Source: Desarmillaria ectypa (Eukaryota > Basidiomycota > Agaricomycetes > Agaricales > Physalacriaceae). From it: a stretch of 64,000 nucleotides of DNA. The first letter of the stretch is position 1. Each line of letters starts with the position of its first letter. Made by a program: the position numbers and the translations under genes. Under the pieces are notes generated by a model that had not been told where the DNA came from, did not search any database, and worked only from the letters and a program-made list of their open reading frames with translations. The DNA is taken from contig JAUDYN010000002.1 in NCBI GenBank assembly GCA_030407005.1, positions 1,550,001 through 1,614,000 of the forward strand, read 5' to 3'. Positions 1 to 10,172 of this stretch are shown here, in pieces.

Positions 1-354
1 AAATCACTCTTCCCGCAGCTCCTATCACATACACGCCAGAATCTACAGATCCTGATGAGCCTAAATATTGTTACTGCGAACGTATTTCCTTTGGAGAGGT
101 ACGCCCGGCCACGTTTGGTTGGAAGGTTCCGCTGACATGGTCAAACATAGATGATAGCATGCGACAATCCGCCTTGCAAGATTGAATGGGTATGTTGCTA
201 TTTATATTGCATGTTGTCAAGTACTACGATGATGCTTAATTGCTGCCAGTTCCACCTCAGCTGCACCGGTTTGACGGAGGTTCCCTCTCAGTCAAAGAAA
301 TGGTATTGCAATAACTGTAAGGCTAGCAGGAAAAGCGGGAAGCGCAAACGTTGA
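1..354 (+). CDS. ING-family PHD finger protein, C-terminal part only
   Basis: The window opens inside this gene, so only the last exons are seen. Three exon pieces join through two short introns (donors near 109 and 200, acceptors near 150 and 250). They encode a Cys4-His-Cys3 PHD finger: YCYCERISFGE, then ACDNPPCKIEW, FHLSCTGL, and WYCNNC, ending in a basic tail SGKRKR and a TGA stop. The order and spacing match the PHD finger of ING/Yng2 proteins. By family knowledge these fingers bind the histone H3 tail, usually with lysine 4 methylated, and recruit NuA4-type acetyltransferase or Rpd3-type deacetylase complexes in the nucleus. The N-terminal ING coiled coil lies outside the window, so which ING paralogue this is cannot be told. 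The short linker TDPDEPKYC is typical of the family. Confidence 0.85.
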
Positions 355-625
355 AGCCTGAACCATTATTCTGACGTTTTTCGCATTTCTCTCTTTATTT
401 CTCTTCTTTGTTTCAGCTTTGTTTAGGCCTTTCGTCCCAAAACAAGATCACACATTCAAATTTTAGAAGATGAGATAATGAATATCCCGCCAAGTTGGAA
501 GGTAGTTGAATCACAGTCTACGGAATATACTAAAGAACGACAATGCTGTGGTATCGTAAGAGCAAAACTAGTGAAATTAATAAATGAACTGATTATAATT
601 ATAGGCATTTCAGGATCAAGCTCGT

Positions 626-3600
626 TCAGGCGAATTGGCGCCAACGTATGCATACGTTCAAGAACCGTTTGCCAAAGGTTTCCCATTTCATGCTCACATA
701 TAAGGATTTGTCTTGAGTATTTTGAGTGGGGGAACCCGTTGCGAGCACTTTCCGGAAGGCTTGATAATCTATCAGACCGTCAACACGGCGGTGGTCGCAG
801 ATAGCGCCGCGCCACCTATCACTAGGGCAAGCAAGGCTGAGCATCTGGATAGTTTTGTCGTTTAGGACGTCATTTTCTCTGCGTAAACCAGCGTCTTGCA
901 TGGCCTATGATACAATAAGAGTAAATGAGACGACACGATAGAACAAGATTCAAATGCGCACCCGACGACGTTCAGTGCGCAGTTTGGAGTACAATGATTC
1001 CGGCAGAGCATCTTTCACTTGTGTATCGTTTTCGCTTTCTGGTCAGAGAGCTCTATTATCATTTCGACAGGTGTTGGGTCCTCCACGAGTTGCTTTCCTC
1101 ATCTCGGGGATCATTGACGTAGAGATCGTCTTCAGATTCAGACTCGTTGACTTGATACTTTTGTCGTAACGGCTTAGGACGTTTAATGGCCGCCTGTTTA
1201 CTTGTTTTTAGGTGAGACGACTCCTGCTTTTGTCTGACTTTCATGAATATTGTCTGCTTGTCTTCACTTGCGAGTAAGAAACTTTGTGCGGCGGGACCGA
1301 GCTGGGAAGATAAGTACAGAAGCACTCTTCACAAAATCCCACTGCACACCTTAACGTAGGTGGTATGCCACCGTCCACGACTGTCGCAACTAAAATGAAG
1401 ATCCAAGATTCTTTTCGACAAGAGTATCGAAAACAAGCGCTCTGTCAGGGTCTGCGAGAGGCGTCGGCCAAGGCCAAATAGGCGGCTCATATGATGCGAA
1501 CGTCCCCGAACAGTTGTAGTGGTCTTGCCTCTAAAAACATCGCGACAGTACTCAATGGTCACGTCCCCTTCTTCGAGCATCCCGACGACGTTGACGATGT
1601 TGATGGCATCCGATGTAACACCTTGATCAAGCACCAGAGCGTCGCTCAGACAGCTGTCACAATGAGCATTACACGATGAGGCTTCAACATTTTCTCCAAA
1701 ATAGGACAGAACTTGTTGTCGCCGACAGTCGATGTTGTTGACGCAATATTGCATGACCAGGTGAGCTTCACGTTCTTGTTCTTCTCGGGTTTCTTTCGTG
1801 GTAGATTCTGGATCGGTAGGATTTCGTATCATATAGATGAGACGGGTAAAATCACCGTGACGATAATCTGGAATTTGCGTCAGGATGGATTTGATTTTGG
1901 TTCTGGTATACGAGTCACATAATATGCAATCCGCAGGATTACCATCACGACTTGCTCGTCCTGTCTCTTGATAAAGGCTGAAACAGACAGATGAGAATGG
2001 ATTCGCTGCATTGCTAAGTTCCTTACCCCACGAGGTTCCGTGGGACGTATCGAACTATACGGAAAGAATTTAATCCATATCCCTTCACTATATACTGTTC
2101 ACTTACCATCAGCTTTATCTATCCCCATACCAACAGCGGCCCAGCGATAAGACGTCACACAAACATGATGTCAATTCGGTATGATAATGTTTTGCCCGGA
2201 TACCGGATTCCTGGAGATACGCAGCTACTTTCTCGGTAGTCTTCCTCGTCAAGCAATATAACACACCAGAGTGATCGGCATGTGACGAGGATATGGATGT
2301 TGCGATGTTGCCAACAGCTTTTCGATGGCCTTTCGGTTTGGATAAGACGCTGTATATCAGATTTGGCCTGTTGAACGACTTCTCGTATTGAAAGTGGTTG
2401 AACAAACGAAGTCGTTATACAATATCGACTATTGCAGACCGTGTTGCTGAAGCAGTAAGAGCCATAATCGGAACTCCCGAAGATTTCTCCTTGAGGGTGC
2501 CCAAGGCATCATACTATTTTTGTCAGAGAGGGACTTCACGAGGAATAGATAACCAATACTTACATCTTTTCGAAAATCCTTTCCCCATCCCGGAAAACAA
2601 TGAGCTTCGTCAACGACAAATTGGGCAAGCCTTTGCGAGTCATTCAAGGTGGAAAGTACGTCTAAAAGCGCCCTATTTTTCTCCGGCATTTCGGGGGTCA
2701 CATAAACAAGTGAGGGTAATTTCCTGCCTTGTAAACGCGCTCGATACTCTGGGTATCCTGGGCTGGCCAAGATCGCATCGATGCCCTTCTTATGGAGGTC
2801 ATCGATCTGGTCATGCATTAATGCACGTAAAGGCGATATTACGACAATAACACCCTTCATTCGTCCCTTGACACATACAGCAGGAAGTTGAAAACAGAGG
2901 GACTTGCCACCACCGGTGGGCATAAGCGCCAAGACATCGCGACCATCTAAAGCAGCAGATATAACTTCCTCTTGACCTGGTCTAAAACTTTTGAGTTTGA
3001 AAATAGAGTACAATTTCTCGTCCATTTAAGGAAGCCACGGTCGGTCACGACTAGAAGAAACTGCCGAGAAGAACGGTGTCACAACATGCAAAAACCCAGA
3101 GTGAACTGAGTGCTTCACTTGTCATCTTCCTTGAACGCATCTCATCTCTGATTGCATCTATTCGACATTCTAATGTTTTCCCACATAACGAGGCTGAGTC
3201 CCGAATTGCCATGGAATATAAACCAGAGCTGTACCGTAGCTGATGTATGAGATACACGTCTCCAGCCTTACTTGTCCTACGATCATATTCTTGCTTTCAC
3301 TCAAGGCTGTATTCCAGGAAATCTGAAAGAGTCTTGAGGGGTACCTATAAGACGAATATAAACCGAGCACGGGATGCAGATAATTGAAATACGTACCAAG
3401 TGGAGTTGAGCATAGGAATCACTGGATTCAATTGCAGCAGAGGGGATTTCGTCGGTTTTATCGGCGTGAGGGGAAAAGGCACTTGTGGATACTTTTGCTG
3501 TTGTTCTCTTTGGAGGGTTAGATCTTAAACTGCTTGAAGCTGCGCCGTGTGCAACAGTCACAGTGTCTCGCACACGGGTTCCGGGGCAACTGCCCGCTGT

Positions 3601-3824
3601 TGTTAACGGTGATGGCGCAACATCTGGATGACTGCTCGTCAGTATCTGGGATGGGTGGCAACGCAGAATTGGATACTTGTTGAAAATGCAGACGTTTCTG
3701 CGTGAATTTTGGCGGGTTTGAAATTTGTGCCTCTCTGCTTGTTGAGCTAATATGAGAAGAAAGACGTGCTGCCGTGTAAAAGAGAACGTACTCTTACAGG
3801 CGCAGAGCAGCTGGATTCTCCCAT
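626..3824 (-). pseudogene. Decayed RecQ/Sgs1-type DNA helicase
   Basis: Read on the minus strand, the order is that of a RecQ helicase. There is a pre-helicase segment (LRYSSGLYSMAIRDS), Walker A MPTGGGKSLCFQLPAV, the DEAH box VVDEAHC, LTASATR, SFNRPNL, GMGIDKAD, LYQETGRASRDG, a zinc-binding Cys cluster, an RQC winged helix ending TYVKLGPAAQSFL, and an HRDC-like end near 626-900. Splice sites between these blocks still fit. However, the frame is broken: TGA at 3297-3299, TAA at 3026-3028 just before MDEKLYS, and TAA at 2415-2417 within IVDIV*RLRL where the family has glutamine. Around 2130-2170 about 20 residues of motif V are missing and the frame shifts. A functional relative would unwind DNA during recombination and replication repair. 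I conclude that this copy cannot make a full helicase. The N-terminal exon (start taken at 3824) is uncertain. Sequencing error is the alternative but would need several independent mistakes. Confidence 0.78.
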
Positions 3825-4218
3825 TATTGGAATCTGAGCTCTGCAACGCGCCTCGACACTATGTTGTATCACGGGGTAAAAATAAGACACGGTGCATTTA
3901 GCACGGCCGCGCATCCGAACGCGACTCACGTGATGGAAATATGAAGGTGCACGAATTGGGACCGGGAGATTCCGAATAACAAAGAATCTCGTCAATGCAG
4001 AACTTCATTATGAATTTTCTATCTGTACAGTTATTGGGACTTTGTGGCTACCTTCTCAGCCTCGCACATAATAAGCTGGCGTCCTCAAATTGTGCATTGT
4101 GAGAGTCAGCCTTTGCGTGATGTCATTGTGACTGCCACTACCTCGTGATGTGACTATCACGCCAACGCGTACTTGAACCCCGACCACCACCTGCTCTCCC
4201 AGTTGCACTCCTACCAGT
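3825..4218. promoter_or_regulatory. Shared upstream region of NUF2 and the RecQ pseudogene
   Basis: No coding sequence is supported in this 394-base gap between two divergent starts. It contains the palindromic E-box type motif CACGTGAT at 3927-3934, which by family knowledge suits a bHLH regulator such as Cbf1. Nothing else stands out. Confidence 0.35.
3927..3934. promoter_or_regulatory. CACGTGAT E-box type motif
   Basis: The motif lies between NUF2 and the RecQ pseudogene. The same 7-8 base core recurs upstream of two other genes in the window (6246-6253 and 54674-54680). By family knowledge it suits a bHLH factor such as Cbf1. No binding data are available here. Confidence 0.3.
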
Positions 4219-6076
4219 ATGGCACCAAGAACAAAGAACCAAGGAATATTTCCCCTGATGGACGCAACTGAAATTATCGAGTCTCTCAGTGCATGGGGCT
4301 TCACAATTAGTCAAGAGCAGATCAACCATCCATCAGCCGACCTGGTCGAGACCATTGCCTATGCATGTCTCGCAGAAGTAACCGGTATTTCCCGTGAAAC
4401 TCTTCAGCAGGCAGTACATGAATCTATGGCAGCACACGAGGACAAGGTGCGTCCATGCTCTTGCTAGTCCAATACCCACAGCGCTGAGCTATCTCCAGGA
4501 TAGAGACAAGGTGTGTTCTTCGTTCATCAGAGATATCGCTCAAATTTATGTTGCTATAAGGATAGGGTAAGCTATTCACTCTGCTCCTACAACTGGCGCT
4601 GATATCACATCAAAGGACCTGTATACGGAAACGTTGACGAATAATATTTTGCTAACACATATGTAGGTGTTATTAACAATCACAAAAGAAACCCTACCGA
4701 AGACATTCAGAGCTCGTTTTGCTGCTGCTGCTAAACTGGATGACTTTACGTCGTCTGATATCTACAGGCCCACGCGCGAGCGCACCATTCGCCTTCTCTC
4801 AGCGTTCATCAACTTTGTCAAATTCACTGAGCAGGATTCCAACCCTTTCGCAAAAGCAATTCGAGAACGTTCTGATGGTATACTTGGGGAGAGAGACCAA
4901 GTTGCAGAGCAACTTTCCCTCGTTAAACGGAAAACGGCTACGATACGGTTGGTCTTTGCCCCAATCCTCTGTAGTTCATACCGCTGACTGTATCTGGCAG
5001 GGCTAAGATGGCGGAGGACGAACCGCATTGCGAAAAACTACGGATTGAAAACTTTGAACTGAAAGGACGTTTACGAGCATCAAAAGAAATCCAGACTATT
5101 GGTCTTCAAGAACTCGAAAAATTAAAAGCTGAAAAATCAGCTCTTTTGAAAGGGAGGGTAAGTCTGCCATTCCATTTCCAACGATTTCCTTCGTAATACT
5201 ATCGCACAGGAAGCTCTCAACGATGAATTAGAGAGCGTGTCAGAGTCCGTAAATCGCACCCGGTCACGGGTTGTGCAATCCCCAGAACGTATCAAACGTA
5301 CAATCAGCACTATGAGCACAAGTGCCAATGAAGACAAGAAAATAATTGCCATGCAGGAGAATAAAGCAAAGGAATTGCAGGCGAAGTTTAATGCTTTGCA
5401 TAATATTGAAAGGGTAAGTTATTCTCTTGATACAGAACGCCGATATTTAACTGAAATCACAGGATGTTCGAGGGTGTATTGAACAGTTACAAACTGTTGA
5501 AAAGGAAGAACGTTTGCTGCAAGAGTCCCATAAAGAACTTAGCGGGCTCAAGGACGACCTCGAAGGCAAGAAAATCGAGCTAAGTGAGCTCAGGCTGAGA
5601 CGAGAGGTCCGGTCGTCCGCTCTTTTTCAGGATGTTCTCTAACGTTGGAATGTAGCGGGTCGAAAAGCAGCTTTCCAACGCCCATGAAAAGCTCGAGCGT
5701 GCCCAACGACATGCTGAGGAGAAGAAGCTTGCTAGTCAGCGAACCATTGACCGTCTTCAAAAAGAAATCAATGACATGGCTGTCGAACGTCGAGATAACG
5801 ATAAGCAAGTGGAACAGCTTCGGTTAGAGGCTGAGGAGGTGGAAAGAAAGGTCAGTCAAGTAATATCTCGGAAGTCTTATCACTGATCCTCGCCTTGAGA
5901 TGGCCGAACATCTAAGGGCCAGCGAACTAGAGATGAACGAGCTTCTAGGAGAGTATTGGAAGTTGAGACATCAGACAGGTATAAAGGATCTCTGTCCAAC
6001 GGTTAGCAGTACTGACCTCTTGAAAATAGACGTTTATAGAGAGACGCTGGCCAACGTCATCGGTGTTCGTTCTTAG
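4219..6076 (+). CDS. NUF2: Kinetochore protein Nuf2
   Basis: The first exon starts with ATG at 4219 and reads MAPRTKNQGIFPLMDATEII, then SLSAWGFTISQEQINHPSADLV. This is the calponin-homology-like head of Nuf2. A later exon carries DDFTSSDIYRPTRERT and LLSAFINFVKFTEQ, the conserved end of that head. The rest, to the TAG at 6074-6076, is almost all charged coiled coil (for example AEDEPHCEKLRIENFELKGR and LEKLKAEKSALLKGR), cut by several introns. Nuf2 pairs with Ndc80/Hec1 and joins Spc24-Spc25 to link kinetochores to spindle microtubules. The gene is divergent from the RecQ pseudogene. Exons between 4447 and 4670 are short and I could not fix all their borders. The family call is firm because both halves of the head motif and the long coil are present in order. 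Confidence 0.85.
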
Positions 6077-6275
6077 CTTCGTCTCTTATTATTTATTATC
6101 CATTTTGATATACCTCATAATTTATGCACTTCGTGTAAATTTATGTAATAACATTTTTAGCAGCACAATGCCAGAGTGACTGAGACTAGCTGACACTTTG
6201 GACTGAGACAGTCTTAAGTCTTGAGTCTCTGTCAAGTCATTTCACCACGTGATCGCGGTTCCGAACCAAATTGAA

Positions 6276-7096
6276 ATGAACAACCCCGACCTCCCCATAT
6301 CTGCTTCTCCTTATTCCTCATTCTTTCTAAGCTGCCTACAAAGTCGCGACTGCGCTTCGTAAGCGCTTGCAAAGTGCTATTCAAGCTATTCAACAGCTTC
6401 GGGTTCAGCGCAGTTCATGACGCTCTCAAGGAGGCCAAGGGTCGCAAGTATTTGGACAGAAATGACATCATGTTTCCTCAATTGCTTTGTCTTGCACCCT
6501 CCTGTACGCTTGTTGAAAAGCACGCGGCGTTGAGACAAGTATTTAGACAAGCACATCGCTACATTGGAGGAATTCATTCCGAACGAGGACGGGCTTGCCA
6601 TTAGTAGGCCACACAGTTACAACAAGATGCTTGAGACAGGAGCTGTGTTCGGAGGAGTCGACCACATCATGCTGCGGAAATTCTTTCTTGATAATTGCAC
6701 TAGTGTGAATCATATGTCCCGGATGTGGAGGAGTCAGTAGGGGATGGCCTGAGGCATTTGGTTCATGCGGGGATGTTTCGCCCTGAACTTCGACATCTAG
6801 ATTGACGAACATGAATAAACAGATTTGCTACCCCTGTAAGTCAGCGCTATTTGGAGACGTTACTGAATGTTACTGATATTGGACTTATGTTTGCGTAGTG
6901 TCCTCAATGCATAGGCTATGACACTGCAATGACAGCCGCTGACTATACCCGCTGCGATAATGACCAGAGGATGATGGACGAAGAACTGAACACTCCACCA
7001 GTTGAGCATACCTTTTGGTCGCGTGAGCAATGGGAAGCCGAGCGCAAGACGAAGAAAGAGTTGAACAAGAAAAAGGATACAGATAGCCAGGCTTAA
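6276..7096 (+). CDS. Unrecognised protein with a CxxC-containing last exon
   Basis: I do not recognise this gene. The clearest coding piece is the last exon (about 6898-7096), which begins CPQCIGYDTAMTAADYTRC and runs through TPPVEHTFWSREQWEAE to a lysine-rich end (KTKKELNKKKDTDSQA) with TAA at 7094-7096. It follows a typical acceptor (TTTGCGTAG). An earlier open stretch at about 6550-6730 reads TLEEFIPNEDGLAIS and LETGAVFGGVDHIMLRKFF and is also protein-like, but its join to the last exon is not resolved. The CxxC pair and a second CPGCGG in another frame near 6715 hint at a metal-binding motif, which is only a suggestion. The first ATG after a CACGTGAT motif is at 6276. Exon order, start and function are all uncertain. 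Confidence 0.4.
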
Positions 7097-7168
7097 ATAG
7101 ATGCTTAAAATCTTCACGGACAATATGAGCTATCAGATAGTTGTACAAAAATCTAATAGTACTTAACG

Positions 7169-8932
7169 TCAAATTTGTAACCACATCTTCCAGTATCTCT
7201 CTTCTTCTTTTGTACCTTCAAAACACCAGTTAACCATCTTTATTTCGGCGAAGCCCTCTTCGTTTTCAGGAACTTCATAGTTATCACGAAAGCTGGTGAG
7301 AGCCAAGTATGGGAGAGCCTCTCGAGGTTCCTGCGGTAGTATTATTACAAAAAGGAACCTGAAATGATTAAAAAGTCGTACTTCTCGAGCTTTCACCGAC
7401 GGAGGGAGATTATAAGCACGATATAGATTATTGTGCCAGGCCAGTTCTATGGATCCAGTGAACAAGAAGCACCTTTGACTACATTAATCTGAATTCGCAT
7501 TCCAGTGAGAAAATGATCCACCTTACTGGTATCCGACCTTCTTTTGCGATGTCTATGTAGTATTTTCTTGTCTTGGCATCACGGTTAGTGTTGTCTATGG
7601 AAGACACGTAAATGACTTTCGAGCGACACCAGTGCAGAAGACATACCGACTACACAGCTCTTCCCTTCCGCAAGGGCTGCCTTCACTGTGGCAACACATT
7701 TCGGGCGAGATCCGAGAGTATCTTGGTTTGTGTGGATATAACCAGCGGGTTCAAAGTGTCGACGGAAGAAGGAGGTTTTGCCTAGACATGGATAGCCCAC
7801 AAACAGCACGAGTTCTTGAAGCGGAGGATCAGGCAGTATTGGCGAAGATGTCGGCATTACCGTTGGTACTGCAAGGTATTTAGCCACAGCCTGGCAAGGA
7901 GAGATGCTACTCAACAAATTGGTAGAGATGACGCGTCGAATCCATCTACGGTAAAATTAATATGTACTGGTTGTCCTAAAAAATATTCCTGCGCTTTGAT
8001 CAGATGTAGAAAGAAGACGTGCTTTAAAATTCACCTCTGGAGTATGGAATGGGAGACCGATATTCAGCGCCCACTTGCGATCAGTACAGGCAAAATCCTT
8101 TTGTGACCCTTTCCATTTTCTTCCAGCGGCATCGCCTACAAAGAAAGATCTTTCCTTGTCTGACCGCGACGTGAGGGCAAGGGCATAGCGAAAGGGAGGA
8201 GGCGCTACCTATGGACACGCCTTCCGCCTCGAATATTCTAGTCAACTCATCCCACATCCCAGGCATGGGCTTACGATACTCGTCCTTGGCAGTGGCAGCG
8301 AACATTCGAAATGGTACTTCTGAAAGCTATGGTACGGTCAGAGACCGACTTGGCAGGAAAGGAAGAAACGTACGGCAGCTATTGATGGTATCTTCTGCTT
8401 CCAGGTTGTGAGAACAGCACCCTTGAGAGCCTGGTTGGATATTATTATTATGGAAAAACTTGTGCTTCAGTCAGCATGGTCTAAATCTGCAGCCATGACA
8501 CACACATACCCGTCCTGGTGCAACTTTTTCAAAGTTGTGGGGACCGTGGCATCCCACCATTCGAAATGCGTCGGATTTCCTTTCTCCCTTTTACTACCCT
8601 TGCCGAAGCCGGACTTGATGAGCGTGCCATCCAAGTCAAACGTCGCGACCTTGGGGAAACATTTTGGCGCCAGGTTGATTGCATGGAGACAAGTCGCGCG
8701 AGATCCGAGAGGCTCGAGCCAATAGAACATAGAATCCTGTTTCGAGCTCGTCGACGCGTCGGAGGACCTGTCTTTGGTGAAGAACGGATGGACTGAACGT
8801 CGGTCAGGACCTGATGGACAGGGACAGCAAGATGAACGCGCCTTTGGCAACCTTTTTGGCGTTCTCAGCGTCAGAGTCGGGTGTAGGACGTTTCTTGGAT
8901 GACGACAGTGACGATGACGACGACGGCGGCAT
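7169..8932 (-). CDS. Bifunctional polynucleotide kinase 3'-phosphatase (PNKP)
   Basis: The protein has two catalytic halves in the order of animal and fission yeast PNKP. The N-terminal HAD phosphatase shows [17 protein letters not shown] with the catalytic aspartates, [20 protein letters not shown], and FFVGDAAGR followed by [16 protein letters not shown]. The C-terminal kinase has Walker [47 protein letters not shown], and the end [16 protein letters not shown] with TGA at 7169-7171. The enzyme removes 3'-phosphate and adds 5'-phosphate at DNA breaks so that ligase can seal them. I chose the ATG at 8932-8930 because it gives a Ser-rich lead and a basic KKRP stretch that could be a nuclear signal. 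One intron then restores the VHPFFTK frame. At least six introns are needed, all with good borders. The gene faces the ADP-ribose pyrophosphatase gene across 109 bases. Confidence 0.88.
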
Positions 8933-9041
8933 GAGAGTAATAAATTAAGAATATGGGTGGCTGTGTATGCGCCCTCTCTCTCTCTTACTGCCACGACCAC
9001 GACTCAGATTATTCCCTCCACTGCCTGTATCCTGCAGAACC

Positions 9042-10124
9042 ATGTCACAGACATCCAGAATCATCTCCTCGGTGGAATTACCAGCCTCAGAAGCAAAGTC
9101 AGTCTCTCCAGTCGCGAGCACTCCTTCCGTGAGCTGACTTGGTAAAGGTGGATCACCTTGAAGAAGATAACCTACCAGGATGCCACTGGGAAGAACGTGA
9201 GCAGCTAGTTTCGCTACCATATTCTCGCCTGACGATGCTTGCAGCGACTCTGGGAATGTGCCGAGCGCAAGACGCGCAAATCAACCGGCATCGATGGTGA
9301 ATATTCCTTCTCTCGGTGTCGAGGCTGTAAATGAAGAACTGGAATCCAGCTGTCGCCATCTTTGTCCTTATGCGATCCAAGACGAATGCATTTCCGCTGT
9401 CGACTGTCGTAATTGAGCAGTACAGGCCACCGGTTGACGCGTATATTATTGGTGTGTGTGATTAGTCTGTTCATACTCTTCTATAACTTCTAACTTGCAT
9501 TCGAGAGTTGCCCGCAGGTATCCGAAGGACCCTTGGCGTAATTCCGATTTTCCTAATAACGTTTACAGGGCTCATAGACGAAGGAGAGACGCCAGAGACG
9601 GCTGCTATCCGGGAGCTAGAGGAGGAGACGGTGATTTCATCTCTCATGCGAGGTATCGCGCGGCTGAAACTGTTTGCAGGGGTACAAAGCCGACAAGGTC
9701 ATTGAATCGTCATCTGTGGTTGTCAGCGATCCTGGTGTGCTGCTGTTTCGTCGCGTCAACTATCCGCTAAAATGCTGCTAGGAATGACCAATGCTAACAT
9801 GAAATTGGTCGTTCTGAATGTCACCTTGGAGGATGCCATGGAGTATCCTGGGGCCAAGCTTGAAGCAGGTGAGTTTATTGTCAAACGAGTCATTGAGTTG
9901 CGCAAGCTCAATCGGGAGCTTCAAGGCAAGTATTGGCTACAATTAACCTCACTCAGGACTGACTATATACCATCCCTAGACTACAGCGAGAAGGTAAACT
10001 ACACTCTTCAGTGTTGTGCTTCATGCCGAATTCTTTGCAGGGTTTCGTTGTCGATGCCCGGCTGTCGCATTTTGCTGCAGGTTATGCCATGGCAGAACGC
10101 GTCAGAGCAGGAGAGTTCAACTAG
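9042..10124 (+). CDS. ADP-ribose pyrophosphatase, Nudix family (NUDT5/YSA1-like)
   Basis: Starting at ATG 9042, the joined exons read MSQTSRIISSVELPASEAKW, then LKKITYQDATGKN, RLWECAERKTRKSTGID, VVIEQYRPPVDAYI, and the Nudix box as ELPAGLIDEGE followed by TAAIRELEEETG. They continue with SSSVVVSDPGMTNA and end GFVVDARLSHFAAGYAMAER with TAG at 10122-10124. The glutamates of the box that bind magnesium (REL-EE) are intact, as is the QYRPP motif typical of ADP-ribose hydrolases. Such enzymes split ADP-ribose to AMP and ribose-5-phosphate and clear the product of poly-ADP-ribose and NAD breakdown. Two splicing oddities are needed for the frame: a 12-base exon (9506-9517) coding for ELPA, and a GC..AG intron at 9926-9979. 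It is head-to-head with PNKP and convergent with SDA1, with 48 bases between the two stops. Confidence 0.88.
9506..9517 (+). other. 12-base microexon in the ADP-ribose pyrophosphatase gene
   Basis: The 12 bases AGTTGCCCGCAG sit between an acceptor (TTGCATTCGAG) and a donor (GTATCC). They complete E-L-P-A-G and restore the frame into the Nudix box LIDEGE. Without it the conserved ELPAG is lost. Confidence 0.75.
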
Positions 10125-10172
10125 CGCAGAAGTAAATAATTGTATAATTGTATATGTACCTGTATAAAATTT

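Noticed and set aside
478..804. Plus frame opposite the RecQ HRDC-like region
   Set aside because: Antisense shadow; the minus strand gives the HRDC-like reading.
2429..3025. MDEKLYS... as the start of a short active RecQ helicase
   Set aside because: Upstream residues PWLP and the pre-helicase helix align in the same frame, and another stop at 2415-2417 and a frame break follow, so no complete helicase can be made from here.
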